Below are positions 45,546-54,473 of a stretch of 64,000 nucleotides of DNA, one piece after another. Below the pieces are notes generated by a model. That model did no database searches and was not told the DNA's origin. It saw only the letters and a program-made list of their open reading frames with translations. A program made the position numbers and the translations under genes. Numbering within the stretch: position 1 is the stretch's first letter; each line of letters opens with the position of its first letter. Source of the stretch: Adlercreutzia faecimuris. Its GTDB lineage: Bacteria; Actinomycetota; Coriobacteriia; Coriobacteriales; Eggerthellaceae. The stretch is from NCBI RefSeq assembly GCF_022669055.1, contig NZ_JAJMLW010000003.1, forward strand, positions 372,001-436,000. The letters are read 5' to 3'.

Positions 45546-46952
45546 ATGAACTGCTTAGCAAAGAGGGTGGGCTTCGCCCTCATCGCCGCGGCCGTGCTCG
45601 CCGCCTTCGCCTTCGCTCCCGTTCCCGCCGGCCTCGACCGCCCCGGCATGCTCGCCTTGGGGCTCACCCTGTTCAACATCACGCTGTGGATGGGCAACGT
45701 CGTGCCCAAGCCCATCGCCGGCCTGCTGGTGATGATCCTGCTGCCCGTCCTGGGGGTGACCGCCTCGCTCGGCGCCACCATCAAGGACTTCATCAGCTCG
45801 GTCTTCTTCTTCCTGCTGGCTGCCTTCGCCATCGCCGCCATGGTGCGCAACTCCGATCTGCCCCAGCGCCTCATGGGCCTGCTCCTGCGCTGGTTCAAGG
45901 GCTCGAGCCGCCTCATCGTGCTCGCCTACATGCTGGCGTCGGCCATCATCTCCACCGTCATGAGCGACCTGGCCGCCTGCGCGCTGTTCGCCGCGGTGGT
46001 GCTGGCCGTGTTCGAGAACCCCGACCTGGGGCTCCGGTTCGACAAGCGCTTCATGAAGTGCGTGATGATCGGCGTGCCCATCGGCTCGCTCGCTGGCGGC
46101 ATCGCCACGCCCATCGGGTCGTCGTCGAACTTCACCATGCTCGAGCTGCTCTTCCAGACCAACGGCATGGAGGTGTCGTTCTTCCAGTGGATGGTGGTGG
46201 GCGTGCCCATCGCCGTCATCTCGGTGCTGGCGGGCTGGGCGGCGCTGTGCGTCACCTTCCGTCCCGCCCCGCTCACCTGCGAGGAGATGGACGCGCTGCG
46301 CTCCGCCTGCGGGCACCTGGGCCCGCTCACGGCCAAGGAGTGGAAGACCATCGCGCTGGTGACGGCCATGTTCGTGCTGTGGATCCTCACGAGCTACCTG
46401 CCCGGGCTCGACTCCACCATGGTGGCGATGATCGGCATGGTGGTCATGTTCGTGCCCGCCATGGACCTGCTCACCTGGGACGAGTACTCGCGCGAGGTGC
46501 CGTGGGACCTGGTCATCATGCTCGGCTGCCTCATGGCGCTCGCCTCGGCGCTGCTGTCCACGGGCGCCATCGACTGGGTGGCCAACTCGCTTCTGGGCGG
46601 CACGACCGACTGGCCCGCCTTCGGCATCCTGTTCATGATGGGCGCCGCCATCGCGCTTCTGCGCGCCTTCGTGCCCTCGGGGCCGCCCATCGTGGTGATG
46701 CTCACGCCGGCCATGGTGGCGCTGGCCGTCAACACCGGCATCGACCCCCTCTGCGTCATCATGACCATGTCCATCTGGGCGCAGATCACGTTCCTCATCC
46801 CCGCCATCGACGCGCTCTACCTCATCACCTACCAGCGGGGCCACTACACCATCTTCGACGTGCTCAAGTTCGGCGTGCCGCTGACCGTCGTGCTCCTGGT
46901 CGTGTTCACGGCCATCCTGCCGCCGCTCGTGTCGCTGGCCGAGGTGCTGTAG
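45546..46952 (+). CDS. DASS/SLC13-type anion symporter
   Basis: 468 residues, 11-12 helices. The first ligand and sodium loop reads GGIATPIGSSSNFTMLE (the SNT-like motif of the family is SSN here), the second AFVPSGPPIVVMLTPA. Members import di- and tricarboxylates or sulfate with sodium. It follows the MFS gene by 25 bases with AGCAAGGGGG upstream. Fits uptake of an acidic substrate for the MmgE/PrpD enzymes (inference). Confidence 0.85.
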   Translation: MNCLAKRVGFALIAAAVLAAFAFAPVPAGLDRPGMLALGLTLFNITLWMGNVVPKPIAGLLVMILLPVLGVTASLGATIKDFISSVFFFLLAAFAIAAMVRNSDLPQRLMGLLLRWFKGSSRLIVLAYMLASAIISTVMSDLAACALFAAVVLAVFENPDLGLRFDKRFMKCVMIGVPIGSLAGGIATPIGSSSNFTMLELLFQTNGMEVSFFQWMVVGVPIAVISVLAGWAALCVTFRPAPLTCEEMDALRSACGHLGPLTAKEWKTIALVTAMFVLWILTSYLPGLDSTMVAMIGMVVMFVPAMDLLTWDEYSREVPWDLVIMLGCLMALASALLSTGAIDWVANSLLGGTTDWPAFGILFMMGAAIALLRAFVPSGPPIVVMLTPAMVALAVNTGIDPLCVIMTMSIWAQITFLIPAIDALYLITYQRGHYTIFDVLKFGVPLTVVLLVVFTAILPPLVSLAEVL

Positions 46953-47133
46953 GGGAGAGGCGCCGTCGGGGGCCGGGCGCGCCGGGGGCGGGCGCGGCGC
47001 GTGGGCGCGCCGAGGGCGGGCGCGGCGCCGCCGGCGGCTGGGGCGTGCATCGCGCGTCCCGCGCCCGCGCCCCGGTGGCGCCCGCATCGCACGTCCCAGT
47101 GGCGCCCGAGTCGAGAGAGAAGGAGGGGCATCC

Positions 47134-47322
47134 ATGCCCGACTGCTACATCTGCCTGCCCACCTGCGACAACTGCCGGCCGAAGATGGTCACGTGCCCGG
47201 CGTGCGGCAAGCCCACGCTCATCGACCTGGAGAGGTGCCCGCTGTGCCGCGAGCCCATCCCCGACGAGGCGCGCGCCGCTGCCTGGGACGCCTGGCGCGC
47301 CACCCACGCGCCGGGGGAGTAG
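47134..47322 (+). CDS. Small zinc-ribbon protein
   Basis: 62 residues; GAGAAGGAGGGG precedes the start. Cysteine pairs C-YI-C, C-DN-C, CPAC and CPLC suggest one or two zinc sites (MVTCPACGKPTLIDLERCPL). No Pro/Ala tail and no MCFRP start, so it is a more distant member of the group. Follows the DASS carrier. Confidence 0.7.
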   Translation: MPDCYICLPTCDNCRPKMVTCPACGKPTLIDLERCPLCREPIPDEARAAAWDAWRATHAPGE

Positions 47323-47353
47323 GGTACGTGGGCGCGGGCCTCGTGCGGTTTCC

Positions 47354-47525
47354 GCGCGCAAAATGGCCGAAACGAACGGTTTGACGACGGAAAACCGCCC
47401 CGCGGGACCCTCAGGAGCCCCCTTTCGCGGAATCCGGTTTTCGCGACCTGGGGTTTTGCGGACGCCATGGCGTCCCATCCTCCGCATCGTGTCGTCAAAC
47501 CGTGCGTTTGGGCCATTTTGCGCGC
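47354..47525 (+). repeat. Palindromic element H (102-base spacer)
   Basis: Arms 47354-47388 and 47491-47525 (GCGCGCAAAATGGCC...GGTTTGACGAC) are inverted copies with two mismatches in 35 bases. The spacer holds GACCTGGGGTTTTGCG at 47445-47460. It lies between two convergent genes. Arms are related to element A. Confidence 0.85.
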
Positions 47526-47541
47526 CCGTTCTGCGCGCGGG

Positions 47542-48459
47542 CTAGGGCTGGGCGCGCCACCAGGCTATGGCGAGCTGGGTGCGGTTTCGCAGGGCGAGCT
47601 TCTGGAGCATGACCGATATGTGGTTGCGCACGGTGCCCTCGGACAGGTAGAGGGCTGCGGCGATCTCGCGGTTGTCGAGACCCTCGGCCACGAGCGCCGC
47701 GATGTCGCGCTCGCGCTCGGTGAGCGCGGCCAACGCGCCTGCGCCCGCGGCGGCCGCGTCCGCACCCCGCGTCGCGTCGGCGCCGGCCGCGGGGGTGCCC
47801 TGCGGGGCCGTCACGCCGGCATGGCCGGCCGCGTGCCCGTCGCCCGCGCCCCGCGCCGCGCCGGACCCGCTCGCGCCGCGGCCCACCATAAGGTCGATCC
47901 GCTCGCACACCTCGGGGCCGAAGACCGCCTGGCCGGCCATGACGGCGCGCAGGGCGGACGCGATGGTGCCCACGTCCTGCTTCACCAGGTAGCCGCGGGC
48001 GCCCAGGCGCAGGGCGCGCACGATGTAGTCGTCGTCCGAGAACGTGGTGAGAAACACCACCCGCGCGCCGGGGTCGGCCGCGAGCACCTGCTCGGCCGCG
48101 GCCAGCCCGCCCATCCCCGGCATGCGGATGTCGAGCAGCAGCACGTCGGGGCGCAGCTCGCCGTAGAGCGCCACGGCCTCCTCGCCGCTCTCGCCGACGG
48201 CGGCCACGGCCACCTCTCCGCTCGCCTCCAGGATGGTGCGCAGCGACGAGCCCACGAGCGGGTCGTCGTCGGCGATCACCACGCGGACGGGCGCGTCCGC
48301 CGCATCGCCGCATGTGCCGGCGCCCGCCGCGTCCCGCGCGCCGCCGTCCGCCGCCCCGTCTCGCGCGCCGGAGCGCGACCCTGTGGGCGCCGGGAGCGCC
48401 GCGCCGTCGCCGCCCGGCTCGCCGGGCCGGTCGCCTCGGGTATCCTCGGCCACCATCAT
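47542..48459 (-). CDS. NarL/LuxR-type response regulator
   Basis: 305 residues. The start ATG 48459 overlaps the kinase stop (ATGA) and follows GGGGAGG. A low-complexity N-terminal extension of about 57 residues precedes the receiver domain (VIADDDPLVG, phospho-acceptor D110 in LLLDIRMPG, LTTFSDDD, GYLVKQD). An Ala/Gly linker of about 50 residues leads to the helix-turn-helix (LTERERDIAALVAEGLDNRE, then LYLSEGTVRNHISVMLQKL). Both extensions are unusual for the family. It likely controls the divergent ABC exporter through the TGAC-N4-GTCA dyads. Confidence 0.9.
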   Translation of the reverse strand: MMVAEDTRGDRPGEPGGDGAALPAPTGSRSGARDGAADGGARDAAGAGTCGDAADAPVRVVIADDDPLVGSSLRTILEASGEVAVAAVGESGEEAVALYGELRPDVLLLDIRMPGMGGLAAAEQVLAADPGARVVFLTTFSDDDYIVRALRLGARGYLVKQDVGTIASALRAVMAGQAVFGPEVCERIDLMVGRGASGSGAARGAGDGHAAGHAGVTAPQGTPAAGADATRGADAAAAGAGALAALTERERDIAALVAEGLDNREIAAALYLSEGTVRNHISVMLQKLALRNRTQLAIAWWRAQP

Positions 48460-49715
48460 TCGTCCTCCCCCTCCCTCTCCCGTGGGATGATCGCGCGCAC
48501 GGCGAAGCCGCCCGCGGCCGCGGGGCCGGCGCTGAGCGTGCCGCCGAGCGCCTCCACCCGCTCGCGCATGGACGCGAGCCCCATCCCCGCCGCCTCGCCC
48601 GCGCCGTCTGCGGGCCCCGAGGACCCGGGGCCGCCCGTGCCGTCGTCGGCCACGGTCAGCCGCCAGAAGCCCGGGTACTCCGCCAGCTCCACGGCCACCG
48701 CCCGCGCGCCGCCGTGGCGCGCCGCGTTCGACAGCGCCTCGCGCGCCACGGCCAGCACCGCGTAGGCCACGGGCCGGGGCAGCGGCCCGGCGTCGTAGAC
48801 GAGCGTCGCGTCGCCGGCCTCCCAGTCGCCCACCGCGCGCTCGAGGGCGGTGCGGGCGTCGAAGGCCCCGTCGTGCAGGTCGTGGACGCTCGCGCGCACG
48901 GTGCCGAGCGCCTCGTCCAGGGTGGCCGACACCGCCGCGAGCCCCTCGGCGGCCGGCGTGGCGGCCTGGGTCACGCGCAGGGCCTCCACCTGGAGCAGCG
49001 AGCGGGTGAGCAGGTGCCCCACGTTGTCGTGGATCTCCCGGGCGATGCGCCCGCGCTCGTCGAGCACCGCGCAGCGCACCTCCAGGTCCTGGCGGTCCAT
49101 GAGGTCGCGGTTGCGCCGGGCGAGCGCGATCGAGCGCTCCTGCACCTGGTCGCGCAGGGCGAGCGTCGCGCGGCGCCCCTCCACGAGCCGGCGGGTGCGC
49201 TCGGCGAGCACGCAGGCCGCCGCGCCGATCGCGAGGGCGGCCCCCGCGACGCCCGCGTCCCCGCGGCCGAGGGCGGCCAGGGCGGGGACGGCCCACAGCG
49301 CGCGCAGGGGGCCCAGGCGGAAGGCGCCGGCCAGGTAGGCCGCCAGGGGCGCGAACGGCACGAGCGGCGCCCAGGCGAGCGCGGCGGCCTCCCAGGCCCC
49401 CACGGCCGCCGCCCGCGCCCAGCGGGGCCAGGCCGCGCGCGCCCGGGCGGGGAGCGGTCCAGGCGTCTCGGAGGCAGGGGAGGGCGCATCTGCGGCGGCG
49501 TCCTCGCGTCCCGGCCGCCCGTGCGGCTCGGGCGCGTCGGCCCGCCCGGGGCGGCGGGCGCCCGCGGGCAGCGCCTCGCACAGGCATGCCAGGCACACGG
49601 ACACGAGCGTCGCGGCCACCTCGGGCCCGCCCGCGGGCGCGCCGAGCCACGCGCCGCCCGCGACGGTCGCCAGGCACAGGATGAGGATGATCGTCTCGTC
49701 TGCCACGCGGTCCAT
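48456..49715 (-). CDS. HisKA_3-type sensor histidine kinase
   Basis: 419 residues from ATG 49715. Hydrophobic segments at about 8-50 and 105-172 are separated by a Pro/Ala/Arg-rich loop, then a coiled coil leads to ERGRIAREIHDNVGHLL (phospho-acceptor H229). The ATPase domain shows EALSNAARHGGA, VADDGTGG and GMGLASMRERVEALGG. A TATAAT box only six bases before the ATG implies a leaderless transcript. Co-transcribed with the regulator; such pairs usually respond to cell-wall antibiotics or membrane stress (family knowledge). Confidence 0.88.
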   Translation of the reverse strand: MDRVADETIILILCLATVAGGAWLGAPAGGPEVAATLVSVCLACLCEALPAGARRPGRADAPEPHGRPGREDAAADAPSPASETPGPLPARARAAWPRWARAAAVGAWEAAALAWAPLVPFAPLAAYLAGAFRLGPLRALWAVPALAALGRGDAGVAGAALAIGAAACVLAERTRRLVEGRRATLALRDQVQERSIALARRNRDLMDRQDLEVRCAVLDERGRIAREIHDNVGHLLTRSLLQVEALRVTQAATPAAEGLAAVSATLDEALGTVRASVHDLHDGAFDARTALERAVGDWEAGDATLVYDAGPLPRPVAYAVLAVAREALSNAARHGGARAVAVELAEYPGFWRLTVADDGTGGPGSSGPADGAGEAAGMGLASMRERVEALGGTLSAGPAAAGGFAVRAIIPREREGEDE

Positions 49716-49721
49716 GGGGCC

Positions 49722-49727
49722 ATTATA
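49722..49727 (-). promoter_or_regulatory. -10 box (TATAAT) of a probable leaderless kinase mRNA
   Basis: Reverse-strand TATAAT followed by GGCCCC and ATG, so transcription would begin at or next to the start codon. No ribosome site lies before the ATG. Confidence 0.6.
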
Positions 49728-49777
49728 GGCCGCCGCCCGCCGCCCCTCGCCCCGCGCCGTCCCCCGCGCGCCCGGTT

Positions 49778-49793
49778 CGTGACATTCGTCACG
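49778..49793. promoter_or_regulatory. TGAC-N4-GTCA dyad 1
   Basis: CGTGACATTCGTCACG, a perfect 6+6 dyad, is centred about 70 bases upstream of the kinase start. A second copy, ATGACGCCCGTCAC, lies at 50000-50013 before the exporter. Spacing and symmetry suit a NarL/LuxR-type regulator. Confidence 0.6.
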
Positions 49794-49801
49794 GGACCCG
49801 A

Positions 49802-49961
49802 TGGACGAAAAGGCGCGATCTCGCATTCCCGTGGACGAAAAACGGCGATCTCGCGCCCCCGATGACGGCGAAAACGGCGACATCGCCGTTTTTCGTCCCC
49901 TTTCTGGACGAAAAGGCGCGATCTCACTTTTCGCGCCGGTGAGATCGCCGTTTTTCGTCCA
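49802..49961 (+). repeat. Palindromic repeat array K
   Basis: Five to six copies of a unit related to GTGAGATCGCC...TCGTCCA: reverse at 49802 and 49832, a self-palindromic pair at 49866-49897, reverse at 49905-49927, forward 49939-49961. The GTGAGATCG end is shared with elements B and C. There is no GACCTGG core. It lies between the two TGAC-N4-GTCA dyads. Confidence 0.75.
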
Positions 49962-49999
49962 CGCGCCCGCCCCGCGCCTGCCCCGCCCTCGCCCAACTC

Positions 50000-50013
50000 A
50001 TGACGCCCGTCAC
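50000..50013. promoter_or_regulatory. TGAC-N4-GTCA dyad 2
   Basis: ATGACGCCCGTCAC, 65 bases before the exporter ATPase start. It pairs with dyad 1 and is probably bound by the regulator at 47542. Confidence 0.55.
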
Positions 50014-50077
50014 TTCCGCGCGCCGGCGCCTTCTGGGATGATCGCCTCGGAGGGAACCCCGGCGAAAGGACGGCCCC

Positions 50078-51022
50078 ATGGACATCGTATCCGTCGAGAA
50101 CCTGGTCAAGCGCTACGGCGACCTGGTCGCGCTCGACCACTTCGACCTGCGCATCCGCCCCGGCGAGGTCTTCGGGCTCCTGGGCCCCAACGGCTCGGGC
50201 AAGACCACGGCCATCAACTGCATCCTGCAGCTGCTCACCTACGACAAGGGCTCGATCAGCCTGTTCGGCGAGCCCATGGCCCCCACCCGCTACGACCTCA
50301 AGCGCCGCATCGGCGTGGTGCCGCAGAACGTGGCCGTGTTCGAGGAGCTCACGGTGCGCGACAACATCGACTACTTCTGCTCGCTCTACGTGGGCGAGCG
50401 GGCGCGCCGCCGCGAGCTGGTGGAGCGCGCCATCGCCTTCGTGGGCCTCGAGGACTACGCCCGGTTCCGTCCGCGCAAGCTCTCCGGCGGCCTGCTGCGG
50501 CGCCTCAACATCGCCTGCGGCATCGCGCACGAGCCCGACCTGGTGTTCTTCGACGAGCCCACCGTGGCCGTCGACCCGCAGAGCCGCAACGCCATCCTCG
50601 AGGGCATCAAGGCCATGAACGCCTCCGGCGCCACGGTGGTCTACACGAGCCACTACATGGAGGAGGTCGAGGAGATCTGCACCCGCATCATGATCATGGA
50701 CCACGGGCGCGGCGTGGCGGTGGGCACCAACGCCGAGCTCAAGGCCATGGTGAGCGCCGGCGAGCGCATCGAGGTGGAGGTGGCCGGGCTGCCCGAGCTG
50801 CCCGAGCCCGTGCTCGCCGACCTGCGCGTGCTGCCCCACGTGCGCCGGGCCGCGGCCGAGGACGGCCGCCTCACGGTGATGTGCGGGCAGGGGACGCGCA
50901 ACGTGGCCGACGTGCTGGCCGTGCTCGAGCGCCACCAGGTGCCGATGGGCCGCATCTACGCGGAGCCGCCGACCCTGAACGACGTGTTCCTCGAGATCAC
51001 CGGCACGGACCTGCGGGACTAG
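50078..51022 (+). CDS. ABC exporter ATPase
   Basis: 314 residues; GGCGAAAGGACGG precedes the start. Walker [16 protein letters not shown]-loop [17 protein letters not shown], signature [15 protein letters not shown], Walker [15 protein letters not shown] and H-loop [12 protein letters not shown]. The signature SGGLLRR and the PTVAVD (not PTxGLD) loop are mild variants of the drug-exporter ATPases. A C-terminal domain of about 90 residues follows. First gene of a three-gene exporter operon divergent from the two-component system. Confidence 0.92.
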   Translation: MDIVSVENLVKRYGDLVALDHFDLRIRPGEVFGLLGPNGSGKTTAINCILQLLTYDKGSISLFGEPMAPTRYDLKRRIGVVPQNVAVFEELTVRDNIDYFCSLYVGERARRRELVERAIAFVGLEDYARFRPRKLSGGLLRRLNIACGIAHEPDLVFFDEPTVAVDPQSRNAILEGIKAMNASGATVVYTSHYMEEVEEICTRIMIMDHGRGVAVGTNAELKAMVSAGERIEVEVAGLPELPEPVLADLRVLPHVRRAAAEDGRLTVMCGQGTRNVADVLAVLERHQVPMGRIYAEPPTLNDVFLEITGTDLRD

Positions 51023-51032
51023 GGGGGCGGCC

Positions 51033-52220
51033 ATGCTCAGCGTGTTCACGGCGACCCTGAAGACCGTCGCGCGCGACCGCGGCGTGTTCGTCTGGGCGCT
51101 CGCCTTCCCCATCCTGCTGTCCACCATCTTCATGCTCATGTTCGCCAACATCGACGAGGCCCAGTCCTTCGACCCCGTGCCCACCGCCGTCGTCGCCGAC
51201 GCGGACTGGGACGCCTCGCCGCTGGCGGGCGCGGTCGAGTCCCTGGCCGAGCCCGACGCGGAGGGCTCAGACGCGCTCCTCGCCGTGACCGCCTACCCCG
51301 ACGAGGCCGCCGCGCGCCGCGCGCTGCTCGCCGGCGAGGTGGCCGGGGTGCTGTCGGTGGACGCCGCGGGCGTCCCGCGCCTGGCGGTGGCCCCGGCCGA
51401 CGACGGCGTGGGCGTCGACCAGGTCAACCAGACGATCCTCCAGAACGTCGTGAGCGCCTACGGGCGCGACCGGGAGCTCCTGGCGGGCATCGTCGCCGCC
51501 GACCCCCGGGCGCTGGCCGACCCCGACCGCGTCGCCGCGGCGCTCGAGCCGCCGGAGGGCCTGCGGTCGGTGTCGCTCACGCGGGAGGCGCCCACCGAGA
51601 CGGTGCGGTTCTACTACGCGCTCTTCGGCATGGCCGCCCTGTTCGGCGGCACGATCGGGCTGGTGGCCGTGTGCCGCGTCCAGCCCAACCTCTCGCCGCT
51701 CGGCGCCCGCTGCGCCGTGGGCGCGCTGTCGCGCGGGCGCGTGCTCGTCGCGTCGCTGGCGGCCTGCTGGGTGATCGCCTTCGCCTGCCTCATGGTCGCC
51801 TTCCTCTACGTGCGGTTCGTGGTGGGGGTGGGCTTCGGCGGGCGCGAGGGGCTGTGCGTGGCGGGGCTGGCCGCCGCGGCGCTTCTGGCCACGGCCCTCG
51901 GCACGCTCGTCGGGTCGCTGCCGAAGGTGGACTATGGTGCCAAGACCGGCCTGCTCACCGGCATCGTCTGCCTGCTCTCGCTGTTCGCCGGGCTCTACGG
52001 CGAGCCGTGCATGGAACTGGCCGACCTCGTCGCGCGCGAGGCGCCGGCGCTGGCCGCCCTCAACCCGGCGCGCGTCATCACCGACATGTTCTACAGCCTG
52101 TACTACTACGACTCCCTGGCGCCCTTCCTGGCCAAGCTGGGGACGCTCCTGGCCCTGGCGGCGGCGCTGTTCGCCGCGTCGCTCGCGTTCGTGAGGAGGC
52201 AGCGCTATGCGAGTATTTAG
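51033..52220 (+). CDS. ABC-2 exporter permease 1
   Basis: 395 residues. An N-terminal helix (about 14-37) is followed by an external domain (about 40-195), then five or six helices, as in ABC2_membrane_3 proteins. Begins ten bases after the ATPase stop. Its end overlaps the start of the second permease by 14 bases, indicating coupling. Confidence 0.88.
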   Translation: MLSVFTATLKTVARDRGVFVWALAFPILLSTIFMLMFANIDEAQSFDPVPTAVVADADWDASPLAGAVESLAEPDAEGSDALLAVTAYPDEAAARRALLAGEVAGVLSVDAAGVPRLAVAPADDGVGVDQVNQTILQNVVSAYGRDRELLAGIVAADPRALADPDRVAAALEPPEGLRSVSLTREAPTETVRFYYALFGMAALFGGTIGLVAVCRVQPNLSPLGARCAVGALSRGRVLVASLAACWVIAFACLMVAFLYVRFVVGVGFGGREGLCVAGLAAAALLATALGTLVGSLPKVDYGAKTGLLTGIVCLLSLFAGLYGEPCMELADLVAREAPALAALNPARVITDMFYSLYYYDSLAPFLAKLGTLLALAAALFAASLAFVRRQRYASI

Positions 52221-53433
52221 CTGTGCTTTGAGGGTGGTGGCCGCCCATCCGGCCTACCTGCTCGTCTACGTGGGGTTCCTGAGCGCGATGGGGCTGTTCA
52301 TCACGGTCGGGCTGTCGCTGGGCGACGGCGGGGACTTCGAGCCGGCGCGCCCGGACGTGGCCGTCGTCGACCGCGACGGGGGAGCGCTCGGCGCGGGCCT
52401 GGCGGAGTTCCTGGCCGCGGGCGCCGAGGTCACGGAGGTGGACGATGAGCCCTTCGCGCTGCAGGACGCAGTGGCGACGGGGCAGGTGTCGTGCCTGATC
52501 ATCGTGCCGGAGGGCTTCACCGACGACTTCCTGGCCGCCGTGCGGGCGGGCGATGAGCCCCCGGTGCTGGACGTGGCCTTCGGCCCCGCGTCGATGGAGG
52601 GCATGCTCGCCGGCGCCGAGGCCTCCCAGTACCTGGGGCTGGCCCGCGCCGCCGCGGTGCTCCTGCCCGGCGCCCCGGCTGGCGACGTGGCCGCGCGCGC
52701 CGTCGCCGTGGCCGGCGAGCAGGCCGTGCCCGAGGTGGTGGTGCCCGAGGGGTCGGCCGCATCCGGCAACGCGCTCGCCTTCTACCTGAAGTGGTGCGCC
52801 TATACCCTGACCGCCGCCATCGTGGTGTCGGTGGGGCTGCTCATGGGGGCGTTCAGCCGCACCGACGTGCGGCGGCGCAACCTGGTGTCGCCCGCCTCCG
52901 GGCTGGGGCTCGGCCTGCGCGAGGCGGCCGCGTGCCTGGTGGTGACCGTGGGCGTGGCGGCGGTGGTGGCCGGAGCGGGCTGGGCGGCCTTCGGCTCGAC
53001 GGCCGCGGGGCTGCCGCCCGCGGCGCACGGGCTGATGCTGCTGGCGGTGGCCGTGCTGGCGCTCGTGCCGCTGTCCATCGGCTTTCTGCTGGGGCAGCTG
53101 GGCGTCGGCGAGACGGCGTCCAACGCGGTGGGCAACATCCTGGGGATGGTGCTGACCTTCCTGGGCGGGGCGTGGGTGCCGCTCTCGCTCATGCCCGAGG
53201 CCGTGGTGGCGCTCGCGCGGTTCACGCCCGTGTACTGGTACACCGACGCGCTCGACCGCTGCGCGCACCTCGTCGAGCCGACGACGGGGGCCGTGGGCGC
53301 CGTGCTGGGCGATTTGGGGCTGGTGGCGCTGTTCGCCGCGGCCGTCTTCGGCGCGGCGCTCGTGGCCGGACGGCTGCGGCTGCAGAGCGCCGAGGCCGGC
53401 GGCAACGCCGCGGCCGCCCCGGGGCGGGGGTAG
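52207..53433 (+). CDS. ABC-2 exporter permease 2
   Basis: 408 residues with the same layout as permease 1: helix at about 12-38, external domain to about 190, then six helices with SLMPEAVVALARFTPVYWYT, a hallmark of this permease family. Start preceded by GTGAGGAGGC. With the ATPase and permease 1 it would form a heterodimeric exporter for a peptide, lipid or drug. Confidence 0.88.
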   Translation: MRVFSCALRVVAAHPAYLLVYVGFLSAMGLFITVGLSLGDGGDFEPARPDVAVVDRDGGALGAGLAEFLAAGAEVTEVDDEPFALQDAVATGQVSCLIIVPEGFTDDFLAAVRAGDEPPVLDVAFGPASMEGMLAGAEASQYLGLARAAAVLLPGAPAGDVAARAVAVAGEQAVPEVVVPEGSAASGNALAFYLKWCAYTLTAAIVVSVGLLMGAFSRTDVRRRNLVSPASGLGLGLREAAACLVVTVGVAAVVAGAGWAAFGSTAAGLPPAAHGLMLLAVAVLALVPLSIGFLLGQLGVGETASNAVGNILGMVLTFLGGAWVPLSLMPEAVVALARFTPVYWYTDALDRCAHLVEPTTGAVGAVLGDLGLVALFAAAVFGAALVAGRLRLQSAEAGGNAAAAPGRG

Positions 53434-53551
53434 GGGAGCGCGTCGGGCGCGGGCTGCGCGCGGCGGACGGCGGGCGGCGCCTCGGGCCGCTGGCCTCGCT
53501 GCCGGCTCGTGCCGCCGTCGCCTCGCGGCGGGTGGGGCGCCCTTCGCGAAA

Positions 53552-53584
53552 GAGGGCCCGGGCTCCTGGGGAGCCCGGGCCCTC
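53552..53584. terminator. Bidirectional terminator hairpin
   Basis: A perfect 15-base-pair stem (GAGGGCCCGGGCTCC, loop TGG) between the convergent exporter and exported-protein genes. The longest simple hairpin of the region. Confidence 0.7.
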
Positions 53585-53608
53585 GCGTGCCCGTCGGCGG
53601 ATAGGCGC

Positions 53609-54076
53609 CTACCGCGCCGTCTCGGTCGGCTCCTCGGCGCCCTCGGCGGCCGTCGGGGTGGAGGCGGCGGCCTCATCCTGGGCCGTCACGCCCTCGTCGC
53701 CGATCTTGTCGGCCTTGATGGGCGCGTTCGAGTCGGCGCTGTCGGAATCCGGGTTCACGTGCGTGGCGTCCTCGGCGCCCTCGGCCGCGGTGTGCGCGGC
53801 GGCTGCGGCGATGTCCTGGGCCGTCTGGCCGGCCTGGTCGAGCGGCGTGGCGTGCAGCGTCAGCGCCGCCTGGCCCAGGGGCGCGAGCAGCCCGTCGGCC
53901 AGCTCCTCCTCGTCGATGATCGTGACGACGCTCACGTCGGCCGGCCCGGTCGACTGGGGGGCCTGCGACTCGGCGAGGGCCGGCTGCGCCTGCATGAGGA
54001 CGGCCGCCCCGCCCATGAGGGCGCACAGGCCCGCGGCGCACAGGCCGGAGGTGATCTTCGTTGCTCTGATGTCCAT
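53609..54076 (-). CDS. Small exported protein of unknown function
   Basis: 155 residues from ATG 54076 behind GGAAGGAACC. Signal peptide with a hydrophobic core (GLCAAGLCALMGGAAVL) and an ALA-ES cleavage site near residue 36. The mature part is acidic and Ala/Thr-rich. It carries an internal repeat, TAQDIAAAAAHTAAEGAED and TAQDEAAASTPTAAEGAEE. No domain recognised. Confidence 0.7.
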   Translation of the reverse strand: MDIRATKITSGLCAAGLCALMGGAAVLMQAQPALAESQAPQSTGPADVSVVTIIDEEELADGLLAPLGQAALTLHATPLDQAGQTAQDIAAAAAHTAAEGAEDATHVNPDSDSADSNAPIKADKIGDEGVTAQDEAAASTPTAAEGAEEPTETAR

Positions 54077-54473
54077 GTCGGTTCCTTCCGCTGGCGTGTC
54101 GCGCACGGTGCGTCGGGCACGGCTTCCGATACGCTCCGAAAAGCCCCGCGCCGCCCAGGCGGGCTGCCGCGAACCCTTCGGCTCTCAACGGCGATCATAG
54201 GCGCCTTGCCGCGGGCCCTCCCGGCGCCCCGCCATCCGTCGGCGCCCTGTGGCGCCCCCGTTGAGCCTCGGAAAACAAACGCCCGTAGGGCGGCGTTCAC
54301 GAGTTCGCGCGCCCGCGCGTCTGCGGCTGCGGCGCCCACGAGCTCGCGCGCCTGCGCCTCCGGTACCCGCGCGCGCCGCCCCGCGTCTCGCGGCTCGCGC
54401 CGGCCTGTATTTCCGCGCAGCCTGTTCCCGCGGGCGACGTGGGGTAGGGTCGCGGCTGCGTGCAGCGGATTTG
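54077..54473. other. Gene-free stretch before element J
   Basis: Holds the upstream region of the exported-protein gene and Arg/Ala-type pseudo-frames. I see no gene and no clear signal. Confidence 0.5.

Noticed and set aside
49802-49961. CRISPR array
   Set aside because: Units are inverted relative to each other, spacers are too short and irregular, and no cas genes are present.
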